A DNA stretch of 64,000 bases from Salegentibacter agarivorans (GTDB taxonomy: Bacteria > Bacteroidota > Bacteroidia > Flavobacteriales > Flavobacteriaceae): the NCBI RefSeq assembly GCF_900113135.1, contig NZ_FOOH01000021.1:1-64000 (forward strand). Reading direction: 5' to 3'. A program made the position numbers and the translations under genes. Shown piece after piece: positions 25,856-33,600 of this stretch. How positions within the stretch are numbered: position 1 is the first letter of the stretch; every line of letters begins with the position of its first letter. Under the pieces are notes generated by a model. The model was given only the letters and a program-made list of their open reading frames with translations, was not told the DNA's origin and did not search any database.

Positions 25856-27859
25856 ATGTCAGTTTTAGATTCAAAAATACCTAAAGGGCCTCTAGCAGAA
25901 AAGTGGACCAATCATAAAAATGATATTAACCTGGTAAACCCGGCCAATAAGCGTAATATCGATGTTATCGTTATTGGAACAGGTCTTGCGGGAGGAGCTG
26001 CAGCTGCAACTCTTGCCGAATTAGGTTATAATGTAAAAACATTTTGTTATCAAGATTCTCCAAGACGTGCTCACTCAATCGCCGCCCAGGGAGGAATTAA
26101 CGCCTCCAAAAATTACCAGGGAGATGGCGATTCAGATTACCGTTTGTTTTACGATACTGTAAAAGGTGGGGATTATCGTTCTCGTGAAGGGAACGTTTAT
26201 CGTCTTGCTGAGGTTTCAGGAAATATTATAGATCAATGTGTGGCACAGGGAGTTCCTTTTGCCCGTGAATATGGTGGTTATTTAGATAACCGCTCTTTTG
26301 GTGGGGTGCTTGTTTCCCGTACCTTTTATGCGAAAGGACAAACAGGACAACAGTTGTTGTTGGGAGCATATTCAGCAATGAACCGCCAAATTAACCGTGG
26401 AAAGATCAAGCCTTACAACCGTCACGAAATGATGGATTTGGTATTGGTAGATGGTAAAGCTCGTGGAATTATTGCCAGAAATATGGTTACCGGTGAGATT
26501 GAACGCCACTCGGCTCACGCCGTGGTATTGGCTTCCGGTGGTTATGGGAATGTTTTCTTCCTTTCTACAAATGCGATGGGAAGTAACGTGATGGCAGCCT
26601 GGAGAGCTCACCGTAGAGGAGCTTATTTCGCTAACCCTTGCTATACACAAATTCACCCAACCTGTATTCCGGTTACCGGAGATCACCAGTCTAAATTGAC
26701 TTTGATGTCTGAATCTCTTCGGAATGATGGACGAATCTGGGTGCCTAAGAAAGAAGAAGATGCAAAGGCAATAAGAGAAGGCAAGAAAAAACCAACAGAA
26801 CTTTCAGAAGAAGAAAGAGATTATTATTTAGAGCGTCGCTATCCCGCATTTGGTAACCTTGTGCCTCGAGATGTGGCTTCAAGAGCAGCTAAAGAGCGTT
26901 GCGATGCCGGTTATGGAGTAAATAAAACAGGACAGGCAGTTTATCTTGATTTCTCTAGTGCTATTGAGCGTTACGGAAAAGAAAAAGCCTTTACCTCTGG
27001 AAATAAAAATGCTTCAAAAGAAGAAATTACAAAACTTGGGAAAGAAGTTGTGGCTTCTAAATACGGAAACCTCTTCGATATGTATCAGAAGATCGTAGAC
27101 CAGAATCCGTATGAAACCCCAATGATGATATATCCTGCGGTTCACTATACAATGGGTGGACTTTGGGTAGATTACAACCTACAAACTACCATTCCTGGTT
27201 GTTATGCTGCCGGAGAAGCAAACTTCTCAGATCACGGCGCTAACAGACTTGGGGCTTCTGCATTAATGCAAGGGCTGGCAGATGGTTATTTTGTACTACC
27301 ATACACTATTGGAGATTATTTATCAAAAGACATTCGTACCGGAGCAATTCCTACAGATTCAGCAGAATTTGAAGAAACCGAGAAAGCAGTGAAGGAGCGA
27401 ATTGATAAAATGATGAATGCCGGCGGAACGAAATCTGTAGATTCCTATCACAAGGAATTAGGATTGATTATGTGGAACAAATGTGGAATGGCACGTAATG
27501 CAGAAGGATTAAAAGAAGCGATTGAAGAAATTGCAGCTTTAAGAGAAGATTTCTGGAAAAACGTAAAAGTTCCCGGAAGTGCAACTTCTAAGAACGCCGA
27601 GCTTGAAAAAGCAGGTCGTGTAGCAGATTTCCTTGAACTTGGAGAGTTATTCGCTAAAGATGCACTACATAGAGAAGAATCTTGTGGAGGGCACTTTAGA
27701 GAAGAATACCAAACCGAGGAAGGTGAAGCTTTAAGAGACGATGAGAACTTTAAGTATGTTGCTGCCTGGGAATATAAAGGGAAACCTGCAGATGCCGTGC
27801 TTCATAAAGAAGACCTGGTATTTGAAAATATAGAATTGAAAACAAGAAGTTATAAATAG
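25856..27859 (+). CDS. sdhA: Succinate dehydrogenase/fumarate reductase flavoprotein
   Basis: The 667-residue catalytic subunit oxidises succinate to fumarate with covalent FAD. The FAD dinucleotide fold is at about 36-60 ([15 protein letters not shown]). The [11 protein letters not shown] segment carries the FAD-linking His. The active-site region includes [23 protein letters not shown] and the late [14 protein letters not shown] motif. A Lys/Glu-rich insertion near 295-325 is typical of the Bacteroidota/epsilon-type enzymes. It sits in the sdhCAB operon. Confidence 0.96.
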   Translation: MSVLDSKIPKGPLAEKWTNHKNDINLVNPANKRNIDVIVIGTGLAGGAAAATLAELGYNVKTFCYQDSPRRAHSIAAQGGINASKNYQGDGDSDYRLFYDTVKGGDYRSREGNVYRLAEVSGNIIDQCVAQGVPFAREYGGYLDNRSFGGVLVSRTFYAKGQTGQQLLLGAYSAMNRQINRGKIKPYNRHEMMDLVLVDGKARGIIARNMVTGEIERHSAHAVVLASGGYGNVFFLSTNAMGSNVMAAWRAHRRGAYFANPCYTQIHPTCIPVTGDHQSKLTLMSESLRNDGRIWVPKKEEDAKAIREGKKKPTELSEEERDYYLERRYPAFGNLVPRDVASRAAKERCDAGYGVNKTGQAVYLDFSSAIERYGKEKAFTSGNKNASKEEITKLGKEVVASKYGNLFDMYQKIVDQNPYETPMMIYPAVHYTMGGLWVDYNLQTTIPGCYAAGEANFSDHGANRLGASALMQGLADGYFVLPYTIGDYLSKDIRTGAIPTDSAEFEETEKAVKERIDKMMNAGGTKSVDSYHKELGLIMWNKCGMARNAEGLKEAIEEIAALREDFWKNVKVPGSATSKNAELEKAGRVADFLELGELFAKDALHREESCGGHFREEYQTEEGEALRDDENFKYVAAWEYKGKPADAVLHKEDLVFENIELKTRSYK

Positions 27860-27868
27860 AATTGAGAT

Positions 27869-27918
27869 TTTAGTATTGAGTATAAAAGCTCAATACTAAA
27901 TACTCACTACTCAATACT
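27869..27918. repeat. Hairpin and short repeats between sdhA and sdhB
   Basis: TTTAGTATTGAG (27869-27880) and CTCAATACTAAA (27889-27900) are a perfect 12-bp inverted repeat with an 8-base loop. Two further partial copies of the CTCAATAC/ACTCACTACTC theme follow. It sits inside the operon and has no U-tract, so it is more likely an mRNA processing or stability element than a terminator. Confidence 0.75.
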
Positions 27919-27927
27919 TTTAACGAT

Positions 27928-28674
27928 ATGAAGTTAACACTTAAAATATGGCGTCAGGAAAATGCCACTGCTAAAGGAAAAATGGTAGATTATCCTGTAG
28001 ATGGGATAGACGGTGATATGTCTTTTCTTGAAATGCTGGATATACTTAACGAGCAGTTGGTAGAAAAAGGAGAAGATACCATTCAGTTTGATCACGATTG
28101 TCGTGAGGGAATTTGTGGTTCCTGTTCTTTGCAAATTAACGGGGAGCCTCACGGGCCAGATAAGTTAATCGCAACCTGCCAGTTGCATATGCGTTCTTTT
28201 AAAGATGGTGATACCATTTATATAGAGCCATTTAGAGCAAAAGCTTTTCCGGTAATAAAAGACCTTATTGTAGATCGTACTGCTTTTGACAGGATTCAAC
28301 AAGCCTGGGGATATGTTTCGGTAAATACTTCGGGGAACACCGTAGATGCCAATACTATTCCTATAGAAAAAGAAAAAGCCGATGAAGCTTTTAACGCGGC
28401 AACCTGTATTGGTTGTGGAGCTTGTGTAGCAGCTTGTAAAAATGCAAGTGCTATGTTGTTTACTTCAGCAAAAGTTTCTCAATATGCTTTGCTTCCGCAA
28501 GGGCGTGTAGAAGCTACTGAGCGTGTTCAGGCAATGGTTAGACAAATGGACGAAGAAGGATTTGGAAACTGTAGTAATACGGGAGCCTGCGAAATAGAAT
28601 GTCCTAAAGGAATTTCTTTAGAGAATATTGCGCGTATGAACCGTGAATATCTTGCAGCTAGCGTAAAAGGATAA
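27928..28674 (+). CDS. sdhB: Succinate dehydrogenase iron-sulfur subunit
   Basis: The 248-residue electron-transfer subunit links the FAD in SdhA to the hemes in SdhC. The [2Fe-2S] ligands are in CREGICGSC plus a later Cys (ATCQLH). The [4Fe-4S] and [3Fe-4S] ligands are in [13 protein letters not shown] and [17 protein letters not shown]. Spacing and length are standard. It is the third gene of the operon, followed by a good terminator. Confidence 0.96.
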   Translation: MKLTLKIWRQENATAKGKMVDYPVDGIDGDMSFLEMLDILNEQLVEKGEDTIQFDHDCREGICGSCSLQINGEPHGPDKLIATCQLHMRSFKDGDTIYIEPFRAKAFPVIKDLIVDRTAFDRIQQAWGYVSVNTSGNTVDANTIPIEKEKADEAFNAATCIGCGACVAACKNASAMLFTSAKVSQYALLPQGRVEATERVQAMVRQMDEEGFGNCSNTGACEIECPKGISLENIARMNREYLAASVKG

Positions 28675-28698
28675 AACTTCCTTAAATACAAATAAATC

Positions 28699-28732
28699 AA
28701 TCCCAAATTCCTTTTGAATTTGGGATTTTTTA
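28699..28732 (+). terminator. sdh operon terminator
   Basis: AATCCCAAATTC pairs with GAATTTGGGATT around a 5-base loop, followed by TTTTT; it lies 25 bases past sdhB. Confidence 0.88.
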
Positions 28733-28756
28733 TGCAACTTATTTAAAAATAACATA

Positions 28757-29911
28757 ATGCCAGATTTCCAAAATCTTCCTTCAAAACTTCCAGCCGGAAA
28801 AACCAGTATATTTTCAGTAATGAGTGGACTGGCAAGAAAGCATAATGCGATAGATCTTTCTCAGGGTTTTCCGAATTTCGAAACCGATAATCATTTAAAG
28901 GAGCTGGTTTGTAAAGCTATGAAAGATGGCTACAACCAGTATCCGCCAATGAATGGCATTCCCGAATTGCGTGAGCAAATAGTTAGTAAAATAGAAAATC
29001 TTTACGGGAAGAAATACGATGAAGCTTCTGAAATTATCTTCACCGCTGGAGCTACCCAGGCATTGTATTGTGCTATAAGCGCATTTGTTCATCCTGGAGA
29101 TGAAGTAATTGTCTTTAAACCGGCTTACGATTCTTACGAACCGGACATTAAACTGGCCGGTGGGAAACCTGTTTTAATTGAATTAAAAGGAAAAGATTTT
29201 AAAATTGACTGGCAGGAAGTGGAAGAAAAAATCACTTCTAAAACCAGGATGATCGTAATCAATACACCGCATAATCCGACTGGAACTGTTCTTTCAAAAA
29301 ACGATATGCAGCAACTTGAAAAATTGCTAAAAGACACCAATATTATCCTGTTAAGCGATGAGGTTTATGAGCATCTTATTTATGATGAGGAACAGCATCA
29401 AAGTGCCTCAAAGTTCCTTGGTTTAGCTGAAAGAGCTATTGTTTGTGCTTCTTTTGGGAAAACTTTTCATAACACGGGTTGGAAAATGGGCTACTGCGTG
29501 GCACCCGAAGTTTTAATGAAAGAGATCATTAAGTTTCATCAGGCTACGGTTTTTTGTGTTAATCATCCAATGCAAAGAGCTTTCGCTGAATATTTAAAAA
29601 ATCCGGATCATTATTTGAACCTGGGAAATTTCTATCAGAAAAAGCGAGATAAGTTTTTGGAATTGATGCAGGGCTCAAAATTTAAAGGAACACCTTCAAA
29701 AGGAACCTATTTCCAAGTGATGGATTATTCAGAAATTACCGATGAACACGATGTGGATTTTGCGAAAAGATTAATTACTGAATTCGGACTGGCCACAATT
29801 CCGGTTTCGGTATTTCATAAAGATGGCAAAGATCACAAACAATTGCGTTTCTGTTTTGCCAAAACCGATGAAACCCTGGAAAAAGCAGCTGAGATTTTAC
29901 ATAAATTATAA
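28757..29911 (+). CDS. PLP aminotransferase, methionine-type (YbdL-like)
   Basis: A 384-residue class I/II aminotransferase. The substrate Arg-type C-terminal motif (KQLRFCFAKTDETL), the PLP lysine in SFGKTFHNTGWKMGY (Lys about residue 237), the NTPHNPTGT motif and LSDEVYEHL are all visible. The start KLPAGKTSIFSVMSGLA and the overall pattern match the YbdL/kynurenine-aminotransferase-like subgroup that transaminates methionine. The amino-acid preference is inferred from similarity. It is a single gene between a terminator and an interspersed repeat. Confidence 0.88.
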   Translation: MPDFQNLPSKLPAGKTSIFSVMSGLARKHNAIDLSQGFPNFETDNHLKELVCKAMKDGYNQYPPMNGIPELREQIVSKIENLYGKKYDEASEIIFTAGATQALYCAISAFVHPGDEVIVFKPAYDSYEPDIKLAGGKPVLIELKGKDFKIDWQEVEEKITSKTRMIVINTPHNPTGTVLSKNDMQQLEKLLKDTNIILLSDEVYEHLIYDEEQHQSASKFLGLAERAIVCASFGKTFHNTGWKMGYCVAPEVLMKEIIKFHQATVFCVNHPMQRAFAEYLKNPDHYLNLGNFYQKKRDKFLELMQGSKFKGTPSKGTYFQVMDYSEITDEHDVDFAKRLITEFGLATIPVSVFHKDGKDHKQLRFCFAKTDETLEKAAEILHKL

Positions 29912-29914
29912 TAT

Positions 29915-30052
29915 TACGTCATCCTGAACTTGTTTCAGGATCTAATTATGCAAGTCTAAAGGAGAAGGCGGAAGCCGACGCGGCAATCTGTGCTTTTCTA
30001 AAATCCGCAAGAGATTACTTCTCCCGATTAGCATCGGGATCGTAATGACGTA
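29915..30052. repeat. Interspersed intergenic repeat, family A, composite copy 2
   Basis: The 138-bp unit has terminal inverted TACGTCAT/ATGACGTA. Its left end is the CATCCTGAACTTGTTTCAGG hairpin. The middle (GGAAGCCGACGCGGCAATCT ... GCAAGAGATTACTTC) is like the common Bacteroidota GCAATCTC/GAGATTGC intergenic repeat, followed by a CCCGAT-ATCGGG stem. It has no coding capacity. Confidence 0.75.
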
Positions 30053-30074
30053 TAGTTTCATACATTGTAATTAG

Positions 30075-30710
30075 ATGACAATAAACCTCCAAAACCAAAC
30101 TTTTGAACTCCACCCCAGCGGTGCCGCTTTTTGGAAAGAAGAGGAAATCCTCTTAATTAGCGATGTGCATTTGGGGAAGATCTCGCATTTCAGGAAATTT
30201 GGAAGTGCAGTGCCTCATAAAGCTATTAATGCAAATTTTTTAAGGCTGAGTGAAGTTGTTGGGAAATTTCAGCCTAAAACCGTCTGTTTTCTAGGCGATC
30301 TTTTTCATAGCGATCTTAATAGTGAGTGGAAATTATTCGAAAACTGGCTCAGTTATGTAGAAGCCGAAGTAGTTTTAATAGCAGGAAATCACGATATAAT
30401 TTCTCCCTTAAAATATGAAAAGCTGGGCGTTAAAATTCATTCAGAATGGCAGCTTAATGGTTTTTTACTTACCCATCATCCTGAAAACAGAGTAGGTTTC
30501 TTTAATCTTTGTGGCCATATTCATCCTGGCTACCGATTAAATGGAAAAGGAAAACAAAGCCTGAAGTTACCTTGTTTTTTCCGAAGAAAAGATCAGTTGA
30601 TCTTTCCTGCGTTTGGAGAATTCACCGGGAATTTTATGATGAAGCTAAATGAAGGGGAAAAAGCATACGCGATTACCCAAAATGAAGTAATTTTAATAGA
30701 AAACAGCTAA
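30075..30710 (+). CDS. pdeM: PdeM-like metallophosphoesterase (ligase-associated DNA damage response type)
   Basis: The 211-residue calcineurin-like phosphoesterase carries the metal motifs ISDVHLGK (D, H), FLGDLFHSD (GD), AGNHD and, later, THHPE and CGHIHPG. The overall sequence matches the ligase-associated DNA-damage-response endonuclease family. Those genes normally cluster with an ATP-dependent ligase, an Lhr-like helicase and an exonuclease-like protein; none of these is present here. The stop is two bases before the TspO-like start, so the two genes are co-transcribed. Confidence 0.85.
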   Translation: MTINLQNQTFELHPSGAAFWKEEEILLISDVHLGKISHFRKFGSAVPHKAINANFLRLSEVVGKFQPKTVCFLGDLFHSDLNSEWKLFENWLSYVEAEVVLIAGNHDIISPLKYEKLGVKIHSEWQLNGFLLTHHPENRVGFFNLCGHIHPGYRLNGKGKQSLKLPCFFRRKDQLIFPAFGEFTGNFMMKLNEGEKAYAITQNEVILIENS

Positions 30711-30712
30711 AA

Positions 30713-31522
30713 ATGGAAAAACGTCTTGCTATTTTAAATTTCATCTCGGTAATCTTGATCATTGCGGTAAGTTATATTTCCCAAACCGGGATTATTAACG
30801 GCAACACTATGGGCAGCCTTAGCGCCGAGTATTATAATCTTTTTACTCCTGCAGGTTACGCTTTTGCCATTTGGGGAATAATCTTCCTTTCGCTTTTAGG
30901 TTTTTCCGGCTATCAACTTTTCCAGGCATTTTCCGCGAAAAATGATCTGGAGTTTTTAAGGAATTCTGGGTATTGGTTTCTAATTGCTAACCTTGCCAAT
31001 GCCGGTTGGGTTATCGCCTGGCTTAATGAATTTACAGGACTTTCGGTTTTATTGATGTTTCTAATTATGTTTTCCTTAATAAAAGTCATTCTCAATACCA
31101 ATATGGAGCGCTGGGATGCTCCCTTAAAGATCATTGCTTTTAGTTGGTGGCCTATCTGCTTGTATTCGGGTTGGATCGCCGTTGCCAGTATCGCCAATGT
31201 TTCGGCTTACCTTTCTAAAATAGGCTGGACAGCCCCGTTTTTTGGGGAAGAAATTTGGACGGTTATTATTATTGCAGTGGCTGTTTTTATAAATATCGCT
31301 ATCATCTGGCGCAGAAATATGCGGGAATTTGCCGCAGTTGGAGTTTGGGCGTTAATCGCTATTTATTTTAGACATTTTGGCGAAATTCCACTTATTACTT
31401 ATTCTGCTTTAATAGGTGCGGTTGCTATTTTTTCAAATATTATTTATCACGGTTGGATGAATAAGGAAACTAACCCGATGTATAAGTTCCTTGAGAGTAA
31501 AACTAAATCCAGTAGTCAATAA
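30713..31522 (+). CDS. Tryptophan-rich TspO/MBR-like membrane protein
   Basis: A 269-residue polytopic protein with about eight hydrophobic segments. TspO-like signatures include FTPAGYAFAIWGIIFL, LANAGWVIAWL and FSWWPICLYSGWIAVA, with many conserved Trp residues. Bacteroidota members are longer than the five-helix 160-residue TspO, so this is the extended tryptophan-rich sensory protein form. Ligands could be tetrapyrroles or cholesterol-like molecules (family knowledge, not shown here). It is tightly linked to pdeM. Confidence 0.8.
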   Translation: MEKRLAILNFISVILIIAVSYISQTGIINGNTMGSLSAEYYNLFTPAGYAFAIWGIIFLSLLGFSGYQLFQAFSAKNDLEFLRNSGYWFLIANLANAGWVIAWLNEFTGLSVLLMFLIMFSLIKVILNTNMERWDAPLKIIAFSWWPICLYSGWIAVASIANVSAYLSKIGWTAPFFGEEIWTVIIIAVAVFINIAIIWRRNMREFAAVGVWALIAIYFRHFGEIPLITYSALIGAVAIFSNIIYHGWMNKETNPMYKFLESKTKSSSQ

Positions 31523-31535
31523 AAAAGTAAAGAAT

Positions 31536-32894
31536 TTAAACCATTCCTTTAATGTCGCTTGCCCAACTGGGATAAGTGAAAATCATTTTTTTTAAAGTTT
31601 CACAATCAAGCTTTCCACACATCGCCATTACAAACATATTGATGATTTCTGAAGCTTCCGGGCCAACCAAATGAGCGCCAAGTACCAATCCGGTTTTCTT
31701 ATCCACTAAGGTCTTATAAGCATATATCTTTTCATTGATGTGTTTAGCATTAAACCAGTCGGGCACTAATTTATGTTCCAGTTCATAGTCGTATCCCTGT
31801 TCCTTAGCTTCTTTTTCTGAAAGTCCTACGAAAGCCAGTTTTGGTAGGGTATAAACCACGGTAGGTTGAGGAGGATAATCTGCTTTTTTAGGCTCTTTAC
31901 TATTTAAAAGATTTGCTGAAACGATCTTTGATTCCTGTGAAGAAAGCGGGGTTAAAGGTAATCCCGAACTGTCTGAAACATCACCACAGGCATACACGTT
32001 TTTATTGGTTGAATTTTGAAGAAATTCGTTAACCGTAATTCCTTTTTTTGAAAAGGCAACGTTTCCTTTTTCCAGATCCAGATCTTCTATAGATGGAACA
32101 CGACCTGCAGTATTAAAAACCATTTCAGCTTTTGCTGAAATCTCTTTCCCATCCTGAATTCCTTTTACCCTAAAGTTCTTTTGCAGCTTTTCAATTTCCT
32201 TCACTTCTGCATTAAAAATAAAATCGATTCCCAGATCTTCTTCCGAAACCTGCTGGATGTAGTTCACCATATCTTCATCAAAGTTGGAAAGCGGACCTGG
32301 CATAAAATCCATCATGGTGACTTTTACACCAAAACGGGCTGCGATATGCGCGAATTCCATCCCAATATATCCGGCGCCGATAAAAATCATTGTTTCGGGT
32401 AATTCTTTTAGATCGAGAAAATCTTCACTTAAAAGAGCGTATTCTTCGCCAGGAATTCTCAACGGCATAGGTTTTTGTCCGGTTGCGATAACGATCTTAT
32501 CTGCGGTTATCGTTTTGCCTTCCACAGAAAGCGTGTTTTTATCTAAAAATTTCGGAGATTGGTGATACATTTTTATGTCCAGGGCTGCCAGATCTTTTTC
32601 GGTAGCAGCAGGAATGGCATCTAAGAATGTTTCTTTAAAAGTCATTAGATCACTCCAATTTACTTCCGGCATTTTCGTAATTCCTTTACCTTGCATTTTA
32701 GTGGCGCGATCTATAATTTCGGTAAAACCTACCAGAACTTTTTTAGGATCACAGCCACGATTTGGGCAGGTGCCGCCATACTCCCTGTTATCGGTTATCG
32801 CTACTTTCCATCCTGCTTTAGCGCAATCTTTAGCAACACCCTTTCCGGCGGTCCCGGTTCCTATCACAAATACATCAAAATGCTCAAATCCCAT
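31536..32894 (-). CDS. NAD(P)/FAD-dependent disulfide-reductase-family oxidoreductase
   Basis: A 452-residue class I pyridine-nucleotide-disulfide oxidoreductase. The FAD motif VIGTGTAGKGVA is near residue 10. The redox disulfide is in GGTCPNRGCDPKK (Cys about 44 and 49). The NAD(P) motif FIGAGYIGMEFA is near 172, and VYACGDVSDS closes the second FAD site. The C-terminus ends IFTYPSWASDIKGMV, so the canonical HPTxxE base of glutathione and lipoamide reductases is missing. This agrees with a distinct subfamily whose electron acceptor is unknown. It is convergent with the TspO-like gene. Confidence 0.85.
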   Translation of the reverse strand: MGFEHFDVFVIGTGTAGKGVAKDCAKAGWKVAITDNREYGGTCPNRGCDPKKVLVGFTEIIDRATKMQGKGITKMPEVNWSDLMTFKETFLDAIPAATEKDLAALDIKMYHQSPKFLDKNTLSVEGKTITADKIVIATGQKPMPLRIPGEEYALLSEDFLDLKELPETMIFIGAGYIGMEFAHIAARFGVKVTMMDFMPGPLSNFDEDMVNYIQQVSEEDLGIDFIFNAEVKEIEKLQKNFRVKGIQDGKEISAKAEMVFNTAGRVPSIEDLDLEKGNVAFSKKGITVNEFLQNSTNKNVYACGDVSDSSGLPLTPLSSQESKIVSANLLNSKEPKKADYPPQPTVVYTLPKLAFVGLSEKEAKEQGYDYELEHKLVPDWFNAKHINEKIYAYKTLVDKKTGLVLGAHLVGPEASEIINMFVMAMCGKLDCETLKKMIFTYPSWASDIKGMV

Positions 32895-33010
32895 AATTAT
32901 AAATTCTTACAGCAAATTAGGCATCTGCAGGCATTTTTGCTGTTATGAAAATGGTAAAAGTGGAGTAGAGATAAAATTTGTAATTTTATAAGACCAATAA
33001 TATTCTGATT

Positions 33011-33247
33011 ATGGAAACAATAGCGTTAAAGAAAACGGTCCTTAAATATGTTGAAGAAGCAGATGCACGTCTATTAGAAATGATGCTTTCTCTCGCCGAA
33101 AGTTATGAAAATAACGACTCTTCAGTTCTCTCCGAATCAGATTACCATGAAATGGATAACCGCAGGTTGAATCATTTAAAAGAGAAAAGCGAATCATATT
33201 CCTGGGAAGAAGTGCAGCAAAGAGCTAAAAATGCTTTGAAGAAATGA
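33011..33247 (+). CDS. Putative antitoxin of a ParE/RelE-type pair
   Basis: A 78-residue, highly charged protein. A helical N-terminus (LKKTVLKYVEEADARLLEMM) is followed by an acidic linker and a C-terminal SWEEVQQRAKNALKK stretch like those of addiction-module antitoxins that wrap the toxin. Its stop overlaps the toxin start by four bases (ATGA). No clear operator was identified upstream. Confidence 0.8.
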   Translation: METIALKKTVLKYVEEADARLLEMMLSLAESYENNDSSVLSESDYHEMDNRRLNHLKEKSESYSWEEVQQRAKNALKK

Positions 33248-33534
33248 CTTTTAAGCTTATAATTAAAGAGGAAGCTCAATTAGAAGTAATTGAAGCTTTT
33301 CTTTATTATGAGAGAAAACAAAGTGGGTTGGGTGATTTATTTTTAGATCATCTTAACTCGTATTTTAAGTGGATTAAAAACTATCCTTTTCATTTTTCGG
33401 AGAAAAGAAAACCATTTAGGGAAGCTGTAGTCAAACGCTTCCCCTATGTTATTATCTACGAAGTCCAGGAGAGTGAGGTGATTGTTTATTCCGTATTTAA
33501 TTCCTGGCAAGATCCCGAAAAGAAAAAAGTATAA
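33244..33534 (+). CDS. ParE/RelE-superfamily toxin
   Basis: A 96-residue protein with the ParE-like layout: KLIIKEEAQLEVIEAFLYYE helix, a FLDHLNSYFKWI helix, then the beta-sheet core FREAVVKRFPYVIIYEVQ and EVIVYSVFNSWQDPEK. RelE/ParE members inhibit translation or gyrase; which applies here is unclear. It is translationally coupled to its antitoxin. The mfd promoter starts directly after it. Confidence 0.85.
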   Translation: MTFKLIIKEEAQLEVIEAFLYYERKQSGLGDLFLDHLNSYFKWIKNYPFHFSEKRKPFREAVVKRFPYVIIYEVQESEVIVYSVFNSWQDPEKKKV

Positions 33535-33564
33535 ATCAACTAACGTTAAAAAAATGTTGAGAGG

Positions 33565-33595
33565 TTGCGGGACAAAATTTCTGCAATTATCTTTG
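33565..33595 (+). promoter_or_regulatory. mfd promoter with -7 element next to the start codon
   Basis: TTG (33565-33567), 20 bases, then TATCTTTG (33588-33595) match the Bacteroidota consensus. The -7 element ends 5 nt before the ATG at 33601, so transcription would start at about the A of the ATG, giving a leaderless message. The TTG here is also the spurious upstream start of the long frame. Confidence 0.7.
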
Positions 33596-33600
33596 CGCCA

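Noticed and set aside
29915-30052. Possible small RNA or CRISPR-like structure in a palindromic intergenic unit
   Set aside because: It is a single composite of known-style interspersed repeats, not a regular repeat-spacer array.
32181-32991. Several plus-strand open frames opposite the flavin oxidoreductase
   Set aside because: They are antisense to a well-conserved coding region and have no recognisable domain.
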